A stretch of DNA of 51,003 nt from JAOAGA01 sp964540515 (GCA_964540515.1 CAZIMS010000012.1:1-51003); one strand, 5' to 3'; numbered from the stretch's first letter, positions 8,516 through 18,380 are shown. Notes: generated by a model from the letters alone, not told the origin. Numbers and translations: made by a program.

Positions 8516-9577
8516 GTGAGGAAATTAGATTATTACTTAATCTCTGAGTTTTTAGAGCTCTTCATACCAATAGTACTTACCTTAATCTTCTTAGGGTCTG
8601 CCTATCGATTAACAACTTTAGGAGAGATAGACCAAATTTATATTGACTTTAAGACTACTTTTATAATCTTTATCAATCTAATACCCCTAATCTTGCCAAT
8701 AATCCTTTCTATGTCTTTTTTCTTTTCCTTAGTAATTCTATTGATTAAATTAAGGCTATCAGGAGAGCTTTTAGGTGTTTTTACCTCGCAAATCTCCCAC
8801 AGAAGAGTCTTCAACTTATTTTTGAAAGTAGCATTGATAATATCACTTTTAGGTTTTTTAAACAGCCTATTTGTAAAGCCTGCCTCGGCAAGAAAGATCT
8901 CTAAGCTTTTAGACATTAGTAGCTTTGACCTAATAAAGAATTTAGAAGCAGGAGAGATAAAAAAGATATCTACCAATACATTCCTATACGCCAAAGAAAA
9001 AACAAATAACCTAAAAAATATTGTCTATTTAAAAAACTCTTACCCCTCTAATATCACTATACTCACGGCAAAGGAGCTCAATAGCATAAGTCTATATGGA
9101 GGGGAGCTTAAATGTCTTTTTAATGAAGGGCGGATGTTAACCATTAGGGGAGAGGATTTTACCTCCTATGATTTTTCTACCCTCTTTTTCAACCCCTTTA
9201 AAAATAAGATTAAATCAGAGTCAGAAATATCTCCCAAAATAATTCCCTCTTTTTCACTATTTTATATAACAAAGATTTATAAAGATGCATACAAAGAAGC
9301 AACTGAGTTAGGAGAGAGATTTTTTTCCAATTTTGCCCCAATTATCTTACTATTTGTAGTCTTTTCTTTAGCAACCTCTAATAGAAAAGATAATTATGTA
9401 AGTACAATTCTCTTCTGTCTTACCATCGTAATTCTCCACTATTCTATATTTTATACAGTTTATCACTACTCAAAAAATGGTAGCATAAACCCCCTTTACT
9501 CCTTTTTTCTACTAACCTTAATAGAGCTTATGAGTTGTTTTTTACTATTTAAAAAAAGATTTGCCAGGGTCTTTTAG
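8516..9577 (+). CDS. lptF: LptF/LptG-family lipopolysaccharide export permease (first of pair)
   Basis: The 353-residue protein begins MRKLDYYLISEFLELFIPIV, the usual start of YjgP/YjgQ-family permeases. Three hydrophobic segments cover about 10-125, a periplasmic beta-jellyroll region about 130-250, and three more membrane segments lie in 270-345. In the family, LptF and LptG form the inner-membrane part of the LptB2FG transporter that pulls LPS toward the outer membrane. LptB, LptC and LptA are not in the window. It starts at GTG with no ribosome binding site. The following paralogue begins directly after its stop. Which paralogue is F and which is G is inferred from order only. Confidence 0.85.
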   Translation: MRKLDYYLISEFLELFIPIVLTLIFLGSAYRLTTLGEIDQIYIDFKTTFIIFINLIPLILPIILSMSFFFSLVILLIKLRLSGELLGVFTSQISHRRVFNLFLKVALIISLLGFLNSLFVKPASARKISKLLDISSFDLIKNLEAGEIKKISTNTFLYAKEKTNNLKNIVYLKNSYPSNITILTAKELNSISLYGGELKCLFNEGRMLTIRGEDFTSYDFSTLFFNPFKNKIKSESEISPKIIPSFSLFYITKIYKDAYKEATELGERFFSNFAPIILLFVVFSLATSNRKDNYVSTILFCLTIVILHYSIFYTVYHYSKNGSINPLYSFFLLTLIELMSCFLLFKKRFARVF

Positions 9578-10624
9578 ATGAAAAACCTCACAAAATTTTT
9601 ACTTAAGGAATACATAGTAAGCCTTCTCATAGTCCTATCATCTCTAACAATAATAGTTTTTATCTTTGATATAATCCAGTTTATAGATGAGCTTGCTCTA
9701 TTGTCTAAGGGGAAGCTACTTTTTATACTATATAGAATACCCCACTATATTTCCTATATCTTCCCCTACTCTATAGTATTATCAAGCATTTTCAGCTACT
9801 GTAGGCTCTCTTACCAGTTTGAGATCATCGCCCTTAATACAGCAAGAATCACAGACAAGAAGATTATAATGATGCTTTCCTTATTTATCTTATTGACCTC
9901 TCTCTTGTCCTTTATTAACGAAGGCTTCATCGCTCCCTATACACTAAGAAAGAGCTTAATCCTTATAGGTAAAGAAAAACCCATAGAGGAAATTGAGCTA
10001 CAAGAGATAGCTCTAAAAAAAGATAATGAGCTAATATTTATTGAATCTCTACAAAAAGAGGCAAAAACATTTAACAATTTGGTGAGAGTCATATTAGATA
10101 GGGAAGATAAAGTTGAGGAGGTATTAGTTGCCAAGGAGGGTTTAAAAAAGGGTAATTTTTTGGAAATTAAAGATGGCAAAATTTTTACATCTAATGGTGA
10201 GATAAAAGATTTCACTGGAACAGTTGAGATGAATCTATCCACGGCAGTGATAAACTTGGCCTATAAACCAAAGGTACTAACTATTCTTGAGATGAGGGAG
10301 TTAGATAAGGCTGTAAGCATATACAGCATTGACACAAAAAGGTATTCCCACAGCATATCAAAGCGAATCTTACATATTTTTATACCCCTCTTACTTTATC
10401 TTGCAATAGTTATAAAGATCCCTCCTTTTATTGATGACAAAAAAAGGGTTGTGACCTTAATAAAAACAAGCTTTTTGCTAATACTTTACAATATAATTGA
10501 GTCAAATATTTACAACTGGTCTCTGGCAAAGAGGCTAAATATGTTTTGTCCTCTTTTTATATGTCTTTTAATGGTTATCTTATTTATAATAGGCACACGG
10601 AGGCTTAATTCACCCTATCTATAG
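9578..10624 (+). CDS. lptG: LptF/LptG-family lipopolysaccharide export permease (second of pair)
   Basis: The 348-residue protein has the same six-segment layout as its neighbour and starts MKNLTKFLLKEYIVSLLIVL. The N-terminal membrane block runs to about 120 (FDIIQFIDELALLSKGK in between), a soluble periplasmic domain covers about 125-265, and a C-terminal block covers 270-345. It follows lptF with zero spacing, as expected for subunits of one complex. Its last 20 bases overlap the end of the convergent small gene on the minus strand (10605-11033), so the two transcripts would be complementary at their 3' ends. Confidence 0.85.
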   Translation: MKNLTKFLLKEYIVSLLIVLSSLTIIVFIFDIIQFIDELALLSKGKLLFILYRIPHYISYIFPYSIVLSSIFSYCRLSYQFEIIALNTARITDKKIIMMLSLFILLTSLLSFINEGFIAPYTLRKSLILIGKEKPIEEIELQEIALKKDNELIFIESLQKEAKTFNNLVRVILDREDKVEEVLVAKEGLKKGNFLEIKDGKIFTSNGEIKDFTGTVEMNLSTAVINLAYKPKVLTILEMRELDKAVSIYSIDTKRYSHSISKRILHIFIPLLLYLAIVIKIPPFIDDKKRVVTLIKTSFLLILYNIIESNIYNWSLAKRLNMFCPLFICLLMVILFIIGTRRLNSPYL

Positions 10625-11033
10625 AGACCTTATTTTTTTCAAACCTCACAATAACTGTATGGGCCTGGTCAGGAAAGGAAAACCCTTTGTTTTCAATCTT
10701 TTTCAAGCCTCTTAACTCAAGCTTTGAGTAGTCTTTATTAGCAAATCCCCTCTCTGCCTCGATAAAAAGTCTTTTCTCTCCAGAAGAAACGTTAAGCTTC
10801 ATATAACTAATCTTTGAGGCATAACCCTTTTTATTCTCCAACATTATAATAAGAGGGTTTGGAACTTTTACTTCATAGGGTCTTACTACCCCACAAAAAA
10901 GCTCCATCTTTACTTTTCCAAAGGCCTTTTTTATTGTAACTTCCCTTGCCTCACTCTTTTCCTGCTGAGTAGCCGTTTGGGCAAAAGAAAAAGAAACAAA
11001 CATTAATAAAAATAAAAAAGTCCTTTTAAACAC
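10605..11033 (-). CDS. Small exported protein of unknown function
   Basis: I do not recognise this 142-residue protein. Residues 1-18 (MFKRTFLFLLMFVSFSFA) are a clear signal peptide ending at an Ala, so it is probably periplasmic. The rest is rich in Lys, Glu and beta-prone segments, with a single Cys (MELFCGVVRPYEV). It starts at GTG behind an AGGAGG site (11046-11041) placed immediately after the terminator of the upstream lipoprotein gene. It may depend on read-through. Its 3' end overlaps that of lptG by 20 bases. Confidence 0.65.
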   Translation of the reverse strand: MFKRTFLFLLMFVSFSFAQTATQQEKSEAREVTIKKAFGKVKMELFCGVVRPYEVKVPNPLIIMLENKKGYASKISYMKLNVSSGEKRLFIEAERGFANKDYSKLELRGLKKIENKGFSFPDQAHTVIVRFEKNKVSIDRVN

Positions 11034-11046
11034 TTTAAAACCTCCT

Positions 11047-11077
11047 AAAAAAAGGGGATTCCCTTTAGGAACCCCCC
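11047..11077 (-). terminator. Intrinsic terminator after the Cys-rich lipoprotein gene
   Basis: On the minus strand, GGGGGTTCC and GGAATCCCC form a stem with one G-U pair, followed by a run of seven T. It lies between the stop at 11103 and the ribosome binding site of the next gene. Confidence 0.65.
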
Positions 11078-11102
11078 TTTAAAAACCAACTCAATTAACT
11101 AT

Positions 11103-12851
11103 CTACTTCTTTGGTATATTAAGTTTAAACTTTGCTGTTTTTTCTGTCACCTTTGAAGCGCCAAAATTTACCTCTGATTCAAACTTACCAACTCCTGTGG
11201 CTGTAAGTGGTGTAAAGTTTATAGCTCCAATATAGTTAACCTCAGTAAATGAGCAAGTTTTTGTGGTAGGATTATAAACAACGCCTGGATCTGGTGTAGA
11301 GCCGCCATAGCAGGAAGTCTGAAGGTCTTTTTCACATCTAAAATTTTGATAGGTTCCGCCATTGTAGCATTGGATTGTCCCTCGAATACCACCGTTATAA
11401 CAAGCTGATGAAGATGAAAGAGGTTGATTCCACATATTAGGACCGGCAGGTGTACTATAACAAATACTTGATCCATAATAGTAGCTACCATTATTCAAGC
11501 TACAACCACTTCCGTCCCATGTTCCACCAATCTGAGAACAAGCCTCTTGAAAGGTTAACTCACATCTATTGTTAGTAGAATTCCATGTACCAGAAAGACA
11601 TTGGGTTGCTGCAGTGGGATTATAGTTTATACTTGCATAAAAGTCATAACAACCAACTACATTACCCGAGGGATCAAGTATTGGCTGAGAACCTTGATCA
11701 TAACAGATATTTGCACCGCTAACGATACCCCTAAAGGTCACCTTATAGCTATTTGGTAAGCCTGAATACTGATTAAAAGATGTAACAGGAAGTTCTATAC
11801 TATCTTCCTTAGCTGCACAGAGGGTCATAGTATTAGCTGAAACTGTATTAGGAACACAGGGGTCTAATATAGCAGCAGTTTGGTTATTATTGTAGCTTGT
11901 ACCACCCCATTTATCAATTCTTATTTCTACAGCTCTTTCTACCAAAGCTAAATTGTGCGTATTATAATCATAATCGATAGGCTCTATAAACTCTTTTTTT
12001 TGTCCAAACCAGCCATCTGAGTCAGTTTTTTTAGGAAGGCCAAACAAGACATAACCTTTGGGTATCAATGGTTGTTTTGTTTCATCCTTTCCTATAAAAA
12101 TAGCAGGGGCCGCATCTCCTGTATTAAAGAAGTTTGAATAATAACCAATGCTTAGAGAGGGTTGATCAAACATGTAAGGGGGGTTGTAGTAGCCATTTGA
12201 GCCATAATAGGTTTTGGTTGCCTTTAGGGCAACATTATATTCACTGCCATAATTAAACTTTGCCATACCTCTTCCAAAGAAATCATTATAAGTAATATCA
12301 TTTAAACCTTGCTGAGTCTCATACTCATACAGTGGGTATCCCTTTCTATAGAGGGAGAAGGATATTAAGCTTGTGGTGTTATTAAAGGCAAAGGGAGAGC
12401 TCAGCGTCCAGTTACCTCTAATCATTCTTAGGGTAACATTGTTAGTACCTGGCTGTAAGATACCAAAACTACAGATCGTCTCTAACTTTCTGCTTGTTAG
12501 AATCTGATTTGGGTCACCTTGCCACTGGGTAGCACAGATATTTGTGTAAGCTGGAAACAGATCAAGTGTTGTACTTGTAGTAGCTTTGTCTATAAGTTTT
12601 CTCTCAAAGTTTATCTGATAGATTGTACCATCTTTTCTTTTCTTCCACTGCCAGGCATTAATAAGAATATGAGTCGTTGCATTTGAGATTACTGATTTTT
12701 CAGCCTCTTCATCGGGAAACTGAAATGAGAGACTTACCTTTGCTGTCTTTTCCTCTACCGAAAGTGTTTTCTCACCACTTCCACCACAGCCTGTTATAAA
12801 AAACAGCGTGGCTAACAATAACATTCCATAAATATGTAGCCGTTTACTCAT
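11103..12851 (-). CDS. Cys-rich outer-membrane or surface lipoprotein, function unknown
   Basis: The frame is open from 12902, but the ATG at 12851 has an AAAGGAGG site directly upstream and starts a proper signal peptide, giving 582 residues. MSKRLHIYGMLLLATLFFITGC ends in a type II lipobox (ITGC), so the mature Cys is lipidated. A beta-rich middle follows. The C-terminal third (about 400-545) holds around a dozen Cys in short spacings among Asn, Gly, Tyr and Ser, such as CLSGTWNSTNNRCEL and CYNGGIRGTIQCYNGG, which suggests disulfide-bonded modules. I do not recognise a named family. It lies 66 bases downstream of the PKD lipoprotein gene and is probably co-expressed with it. Confidence 0.7.
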   Translation of the reverse strand: MSKRLHIYGMLLLATLFFITGCGGSGEKTLSVEEKTAKVSLSFQFPDEEAEKSVISNATTHILINAWQWKKRKDGTIYQINFERKLIDKATTSTTLDLFPAYTNICATQWQGDPNQILTSRKLETICSFGILQPGTNNVTLRMIRGNWTLSSPFAFNNTTSLISFSLYRKGYPLYEYETQQGLNDITYNDFFGRGMAKFNYGSEYNVALKATKTYYGSNGYYNPPYMFDQPSLSIGYYSNFFNTGDAAPAIFIGKDETKQPLIPKGYVLFGLPKKTDSDGWFGQKKEFIEPIDYDYNTHNLALVERAVEIRIDKWGGTSYNNNQTAAILDPCVPNTVSANTMTLCAAKEDSIELPVTSFNQYSGLPNSYKVTFRGIVSGANICYDQGSQPILDPSGNVVGCYDFYASINYNPTAATQCLSGTWNSTNNRCELTFQEACSQIGGTWDGSGCSLNNGSYYYGSSICYSTPAGPNMWNQPLSSSSACYNGGIRGTIQCYNGGTYQNFRCEKDLQTSCYGGSTPDPGVVYNPTTKTCSFTEVNYIGAINFTPLTATGVGKFESEVNFGASKVTEKTAKFKLNIPKK

Positions 12852-12917
12852 TTTGTTGCCTCCTTTAATTTTATTTGATTGTCTATTAAAAGCATTTTCC
12901 ATAAAACACCCCCCTTC

Positions 12918-15900
12918 TTAATTAATGATTATATTGGTAGTTATGGTAACGGTTACAGACTGTGTCCTTTCAACTGTTGCGGCACCATCACTTACAACAA
13001 CTCTCACAGAGTATGTGCCTGTAGTGCTTACTGGCCACACAATAGTATGACCTGTCCCTAAAAGGCTGCCGTCTATATACCATGTATATTTGAGAGGATA
13101 AGGACCATTATCAGGGTCAGTAGCTGTTGCAGAAAGGGTATATTGACCTGCCCCCGCTGTTACTGAAATAGTAGGTGTTGATGGTGGTTGGTTAGTAACT
13201 GCTCCTGTAACATCAATAGTTTTTGTGAAGGAAACTGGTGTTGCTACCTTTCCATCGGATACCCTAACCTCAACAGTATAAGTTCCAGCAGAAGATGGAG
13301 TCCATGTAATTGAAGCACCTGTCCCTGACTGCTTAACATTCTGGATATACCATTCATAGGTAAGTGTATCGCCATCGGCATCGGTTGCTACCGCAGTTAA
13401 TGTAACTGTTTGACCAGTTTGGGGCGATGATGGACTAACAGTTATATCTGAAACGACAGGTCTTGTATTAACATTAATTGATCTTGGTGAACTTGTTACT
13501 GTAGCAGTTCCATCAGATACCCTTACAGTTATAGAGTAAGTCCCTCCTGCTGTAGGCGTCCAGTTTAAGGATGCCCCTCCTGTCCCAATCTGTGTTGTCC
13601 CTGCAAACCAGGTATAGGTTAAAGGGTCACCATCGGCATCTTCTGCTGTGGCACTAAATGTTACTGCTGTTCCAGCTGTAGCGGTTGATGGCACGCTAAC
13701 ATTAGTAATCATAGGGGAAGTATTTGTTACTGTAAAGGTTTGGCTTCTTCTTGCAGTTAGGGCACCATCTGAAACAACAACCATTATAGTGTATGATTTT
13801 CTAATACGTGGCCTCCACGTGGTTGATGCAGTAGCAGCCTTTGTTGCAATAGTGGTGGGGGTTTTTTCGTCGATAAGATTGCCATCAACATAAAAACTAA
13901 AGGTCAGTGTATCATTTTCCGCATCCGTTGCAGTAGCAGATATTGTTATTGGCTCATTTATAACACCTGTTGAAGGAACAGTAAATGTACTTATCGAGGG
14001 CGCAGTGTTTTGTCTCTTAACTTTTATTATTTTTTGACCAAGTGAGGCACTCTTGCTACCATCTGATACAGTTAGATCAATAGTTACATCACCTTCTTGT
14101 GATGGAGCAGTCCAGCTAAAATAGCTTGAGATTGAGCTTGCTGGAGTTCCACCACTAATTGTCCAGCTATATGTAACAGCTTTACCCTCCGGGTCATAGG
14201 CATAGGCAGATATGGCATTTGAAGAGCCTGGTGTTACATTAGTAGGTATGCTATTAGACACTATCACAGGGGGAGTATCAGGATAAACCAAAATGGGTCT
14301 ATTTTGTGATGTTACATTAGTTCCATCACTTACAGATAAAGTTATATTATAGGTACTTTGAGAGCTAACTGATGGAGCTGTCCAAATTGGATTTTGGGTA
14401 GATGTGCTGTTAAAGTTACCAGCGGAAGGTGAAACTGACCAGCTGTAAGTTAGGGTATCACCGTCAGGGTCGTAGGCAGAGGCATACAAATAGATATCAT
14501 TTCCTTCTACCACTGAAGTAGGAACATAGAGATAAGTTATTCGTGGAGGTCTGTTGACTGTAGAAACCTCAATAGTAACTGTTGTATCGCTACTTAAACC
14601 ACCGCTATCTGTAACTCTTAGAGTTAGACCGTAGGTGCCATCACTGGTAGGGGCTGTCCAAGTAGGATTTTGGGTAGAGGTACTACTAAAAGTTCCTGAA
14701 CCTGACCAACTATAGGAAAGAGAATCACCATCAGGATCCCAAGCATAGCCATATAACTGTACTGTCTCCCCTGTTTTTATACTATATTTATTAGCATAGG
14801 CATAAGCATAAGGCGGATGATTAGGAAATTGTGGGTTTAAAACAACCTGTTTGCCCGTATCATCTGTTTCAGGAGGAGATATTGTTCCATTAACTTTAAA
14901 ATCAAAGCTATCAACACCATCAGTTAAAACATAGTTTTCCCCACAAATTACAGGTAATGTATATAAACCATTACTATCAGTATAAGTAGACTGATAACCA
15001 AACCATTTATCCTTTACATAGGCATAGAGATACTTGTTTGCATAGATAGAACCATCAGATTTTTTTGCTCTACCTGTTACGGTGCATTCAAAGGGATCTG
15101 TTACCTCCTCTATATCAACTTGATAACAACCACTAGCGCCCCTTGCCTTTAGTTTTTTCTTTTTTTCTATCCATTTGAAGGTAAATGGGTCGGTATAACT
15201 AAGCACAATTTCATAATCGCTATCAACGGTAGAAGTTACACCTTCTATCTTAAATTTACCATTTTCATCTGTATAACCATTGGTTGATCTAAAACCAGTC
15301 ACAGTAGCATTATTATTTCTTAAATCATTCAGATAAAGATATAGGTTAGGTAGTGGGCTTTTTTCATTCTTTTTAGCCTTTTTAAACTCGCCTTCTATGC
15401 AAAAAGTTCTAAGATCTCCCATGGCAACATAATCAAAGTTGTACCAAGATAAGTCAAATCCCAAATCTTTACTTGCCTTCTTTAAATCATCCTCTGTAAA
15501 AACTGCATAGGGTCTGTCATTAGGTTGACAGGTATCTGAGTCTGAAAAATAAAGCGTATCTTCAAATTCACCCCAATTTAAATTTTGAAAGGCAGAACTT
15601 TTGTAAAGGGTTGCATTGCCAATCTTATACCACTTACCATTCAATGAAACATAAAAACCAACCTGCTTACCTGGTTTTGTCGTATCTTCGTCTCTCTTTG
15701 CTATCTCACAATCATCTATCTGTCTTTTAACGTTAAATTTTGCTACTGCTGTCTTTCTAACTAACTCTGATTGTTTTGCTGCTGAAGCCGAAGAAACAGT
15801 GCAATTGCCCGAAGCATCCAATGTCCCATATTTACCATCTTTTGTTACACAAAATGACTTTCCCGTCGCTGTTTTAATATCTATGTAGTCAAAGGCTGTT

Positions 15901-16667
15901 GAGACAAGCTTGTTTCCTGCAGTGTCAGCCTCTGTTGGGAAAGACTTCATATCCTCTTCATTAGTAGGGTTATAGTTTTGAGCCTTAACAACAATACTAT
16001 CTCCAATATCGCTTGAAGCAGCCTTAAGCATACTCTTTGACAAATCCATCTGCCATCTAACTACACTACCACTGGCCTTAGCAACCTTAATCTCATTATT
16101 TGTTGCAAGTTTCTTAACCCCTTTTGAGTTCTGAACAATAGCTATACTCAAAGTATCTTCTTCGGCAGACTTAAAAAAGTCTGTAGCTGATATGTTGTTA
16201 AAAGTAACTGCCTTTGCAAGATAGGGAGCAATCTCAGCCTTTAAGTTTAACCCCTTTAAATCTTCTGGTTTTGAATAGTTAAAAGTTTTTGAATAGGTTA
16301 CCAAGCCATTTTTCATAATATAGACAATAATATATCCACCGTCAGACCAAAGCTCAATAGGTAAAGAAAAAGTACCTAAAGCTGGATCGGTAGCTGTCTC
16401 ATACTTTTTGTCTAACCTTCCATGATGATAGCTCTCAATAACTACCTTAGCAGCACCAACTCGATCATAACCGTCAGCAGATTTTGAGAAATCTGCCTTC
16501 GATGCACCAACAAGAGAACTTAGTCCTACTGTACCAACTGCGGTACCGCCTATAGTTACACTTGAGCTTGTAACACCTCCTGTAGTACCTCCTCCACCGC
16601 CGCCTCCCCCGCAGGAATACAAAATTATTAGGAAGGCAAACCATATAAATACAAAATACTTTTTCAT
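12918..16667 (-). CDS. Large surface lipoprotein with seven PKD/Ig-like repeats
   Basis: The 1249-residue protein starts with a lipoprotein signal peptide (MKKYFVFIWFAFLIILYSC, lipidated Cys19) and a tract of eight Gly that may act as a spacer from the membrane. Residues of about 40-600 form a non-repetitive beta-rich head with Cys pairs and carboxypeptidase-regulatory-like segments such as DENGKFKIEGV. From about 610 to the end I count seven PKD-type repeats of 85 to 95 residues, each with a version of DPDGDxLxYxW and a later V(S/R)DG. Such arrays usually form stalks for adhesion or surface display. AAGGAGG precedes the ATG, and a promoter candidate lies about 90 bases upstream. Confidence 0.8.
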   Translation of the reverse strand: MKKYFVFIWFAFLIILYSCGGGGGGGGTTGGVTSSSVTIGGTAVGTVGLSSLVGASKADFSKSADGYDRVGAAKVVIESYHHGRLDKKYETATDPALGTFSLPIELWSDGGYIIVYIMKNGLVTYSKTFNYSKPEDLKGLNLKAEIAPYLAKAVTFNNISATDFFKSAEEDTLSIAIVQNSKGVKKLATNNEIKVAKASGSVVRWQMDLSKSMLKAASSDIGDSIVVKAQNYNPTNEEDMKSFPTEADTAGNKLVSTAFDYIDIKTATGKSFCVTKDGKYGTLDASGNCTVSSASAAKQSELVRKTAVAKFNVKRQIDDCEIAKRDEDTTKPGKQVGFYVSLNGKWYKIGNATLYKSSAFQNLNWGEFEDTLYFSDSDTCQPNDRPYAVFTEDDLKKASKDLGFDLSWYNFDYVAMGDLRTFCIEGEFKKAKKNEKSPLPNLYLYLNDLRNNNATVTGFRSTNGYTDENGKFKIEGVTSTVDSDYEIVLSYTDPFTFKWIEKKKKLKARGASGCYQVDIEEVTDPFECTVTGRAKKSDGSIYANKYLYAYVKDKWFGYQSTYTDSNGLYTLPVICGENYVLTDGVDSFDFKVNGTISPPETDDTGKQVVLNPQFPNHPPYAYAYANKYSIKTGETVQLYGYAWDPDGDSLSYSWSGSGTFSSTSTQNPTWTAPTSDGTYGLTLRVTDSGGLSSDTTVTIEVSTVNRPPRITYLYVPTSVVEGNDIYLYASAYDPDGDTLTYSWSVSPSAGNFNSTSTQNPIWTAPSVSSQSTYNITLSVSDGTNVTSQNRPILVYPDTPPVIVSNSIPTNVTPGSSNAISAYAYDPEGKAVTYSWTISGGTPASSISSYFSWTAPSQEGDVTIDLTVSDGSKSASLGQKIIKVKRQNTAPSISTFTVPSTGVINEPITISATATDAENDTLTFSFYVDGNLIDEKTPTTIATKAATASTTWRPRIRKSYTIMVVVSDGALTARRSQTFTVTNTSPMITNVSVPSTATAGTAVTFSATAEDADGDPLTYTWFAGTTQIGTGGASLNWTPTAGGTYSITVRVSDGTATVTSSPRSINVNTRPVVSDITVSPSSPQTGQTVTLTAVATDADGDTLTYEWYIQNVKQSGTGASITWTPSSAGTYTVEVRVSDGKVATPVSFTKTIDVTGAVTNQPPSTPTISVTAGAGQYTLSATATDPDNGPYPLKYTWYIDGSLLGTGHTIVWPVSTTGTYSVRVVVSDGAATVERTQSVTVTITTNIIIN

Positions 16668-16756
16668 ATAATCCTCCTTAAACTTTTACAATTTAATCTT
16701 TAACTTACGCACAAAAATTATTAACATCTTAAACCCTAATAGTTTTACCTACCATA

Positions 16757-16785
16757 ACTAAACTCTTTTTTTAATGACTTGTCAA
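16757..16785 (-). promoter_or_regulatory. Possible promoter of the lipoprotein pair
   Basis: On the minus strand, TTGACA (16785-16780), 17 bases, TTTAGT (16762-16757). The -35 box is perfect and the -10 box matches 4 of 6. Confidence 0.45.
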
Positions 16786-16910
16786 GTGTTGGTCATCACA
16801 TTTTTTCATTTTTTTGTAACCTATTGTTTTTAAAAGATAAAAAAACTTCGAAAATATTGATACGAATGGTTAAAAGTTTTGCCATAGATATTTAGCTGAG
16901 AAAAAAACTC

Positions 16911-16938
16911 TTTACAAAGAGGAGCTATTTTTATATAA
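16911..16938 (+). promoter_or_regulatory. Promoter of the biotin carboxylase gene
   Basis: TTTACA (16911-16916), 16 bases, TATAAT (16933-16938). The ATG at 16950 is only 11 bases after the -10 box. Confidence 0.6.
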
Positions 16939-16949
16939 TTTTTGCGCCT

Positions 16950-18380
16950 ATGGAAAGAAAGATAAATAAAATACTTATCGCCAATAGAGGTGAGATCGCA
17001 ACAAGGATTATTAGAGCCTGTAAAGAGCTTAATATTACCTCTGTTGCCATCTATTCTGAGGTAGATAGAAATGCCCTTCATGTTAGAAAGGCTGATAAGG
17101 CATATCTTTTAGGTCCAGGCCCTCTGGAAGGGTATCTTAACTATCATCGAATAGTTGACCTTGCAAAAGAGATAAAGGCTGATGCAATACATCCTGGCTA
17201 TGGTTTTCTCTCAGAAAATCCTGATTTTGCAAAATATTGCGAAGATAAAGGCATAATTTTCATAGGCCCAAAAAGCGATGCCATAGCTTTGATGGGAAAT
17301 AAGGTTGAGGCAAGGAACTTAGCTAAAAAGATTGGTTTGCCACTCCTACCTGGCACAGAGGAGCCAATTAAAGATGAAGAAGAAGCAGTAAGTTATGCAA
17401 ACTCAATTGGTTATCCTGTAATTATTAAGGCTGCCTTTGGTGGTGGTGGTAGAGGAATGAGAGTGTCCTATAACGAAAAGGAGCTCAGAAGATATGTTAA
17501 TATCTGTATGTCAGAGTCAAAGAAGGCCTTTGGAAAAGCTGATATTTTTATAGAAAAATATCTGGAAGAGCCCCACCATATTGAGTTTCAAGTTTTAGCT
17601 GATAGTTTTGGGAATGTTATACATTTAGGAGAAAGAGACTGCTCTATCCAGAGGCGCCATCAGAAGCTTGTGGAGATAGCCCCTTCTTTAATACTTGATG
17701 AGAGTAAGAGAGCTGAGATGGGTAAAGCTGCTGTTGAGTTAGCAAAGGCTGTTAACTATACTAGTGCTGGAACAGTAGAGTTTTTGCTTGATAAAAAGGG
17801 TAATTACTATTTTATGGAGATGAACACCCGAATACAGGTTGAGCATCCTGTCACGGAGGTTGTTACTGGTGTAGATCTTATTAAGGCTATGATAAGAATT
17901 GCTGAAGGTAATCCTCTTGAGATAAAACAAGAACAAGTTCAACTTAGAGGGTATGCTATAGAGGTAAGAATCTGCGCAGAAGACCCTAAAAATAATTTTA
18001 TGCCTGATTTTGGAAGGATAACTCAGTATAACTCACCTGGCGGTATTGGCGTAAGGTTAGACGGGGCTGTATATCAGGGATATACAATTCCACCATATTA
18101 TGACTCAATGATTGTTAAGCTAATAGTCTATGGCAGCAGCTGGGATGAGACTGTATCAAGACTTAGAAGATCCTTAGATGAGTATATAATCAGAGGAATT
18201 AAGACAACAATCCCCTTCTACAAAAAGATCGTTTCTGATCCAGATTTTATTAATGGAAAGATAGATACCTGGTTTATTGATAAAAAACCTCATCTTCTTG
18301 ATTATAAAGATTATGTTGACCCGATGGATTATGTTACCGCAATTGCCGCATCAATAGCTGTAAGAGAAGGTGTCATTTAA
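16950..18380 (+). CDS. accC: Biotin carboxylase subunit (acetyl-CoA/pyruvate carboxylase type)
   Basis: The 476-residue ATP-grasp enzyme carboxylates carrier-bound biotin with ATP and bicarbonate. It starts MERKINKILIANRGEIATRI, the usual N-terminus, which fixes the start. The ATP-binding loop GGGGRGM is at 164-170, RDCSIQRRHQK at 229-239 and the catalytic EMNTRIQVEHP at 290-300. A biotin carrier gene follows, but no carboxyltransferase is in the window. It could therefore belong to acetyl-CoA carboxylase, a two-subunit pyruvate carboxylase or a 2-oxoglutarate carboxylase, and the symbol is provisional. There is no ribosome binding site within 20 bases of the ATG. Confidence 0.9.
   Translation: MERKINKILIANRGEIATRIIRACKELNITSVAIYSEVDRNALHVRKADKAYLLGPGPLEGYLNYHRIVDLAKEIKADAIHPGYGFLSENPDFAKYCEDKGIIFIGPKSDAIALMGNKVEARNLAKKIGLPLLPGTEEPIKDEEEAVSYANSIGYPVIIKAAFGGGGRGMRVSYNEKELRRYVNICMSESKKAFGKADIFIEKYLEEPHHIEFQVLADSFGNVIHLGERDCSIQRRHQKLVEIAPSLILDESKRAEMGKAAVELAKAVNYTSAGTVEFLLDKKGNYYFMEMNTRIQVEHPVTEVVTGVDLIKAMIRIAEGNPLEIKQEQVQLRGYAIEVRICAEDPKNNFMPDFGRITQYNSPGGIGVRLDGAVYQGYTIPPYYDSMIVKLIVYGSSWDETVSRLRRSLDEYIIRGIKTTIPFYKKIVSDPDFINGKIDTWFIDKKPHLLDYKDYVDPMDYVTAIAASIAVREGVI

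Noticed and set aside
12918..14900. PKD repeats considered as a DNA tandem repeat or CRISPR-like array
   Set aside because: The periodicity is about 260 to 290 bases, diverged at DNA level and in frame; it reflects protein domain repeats.
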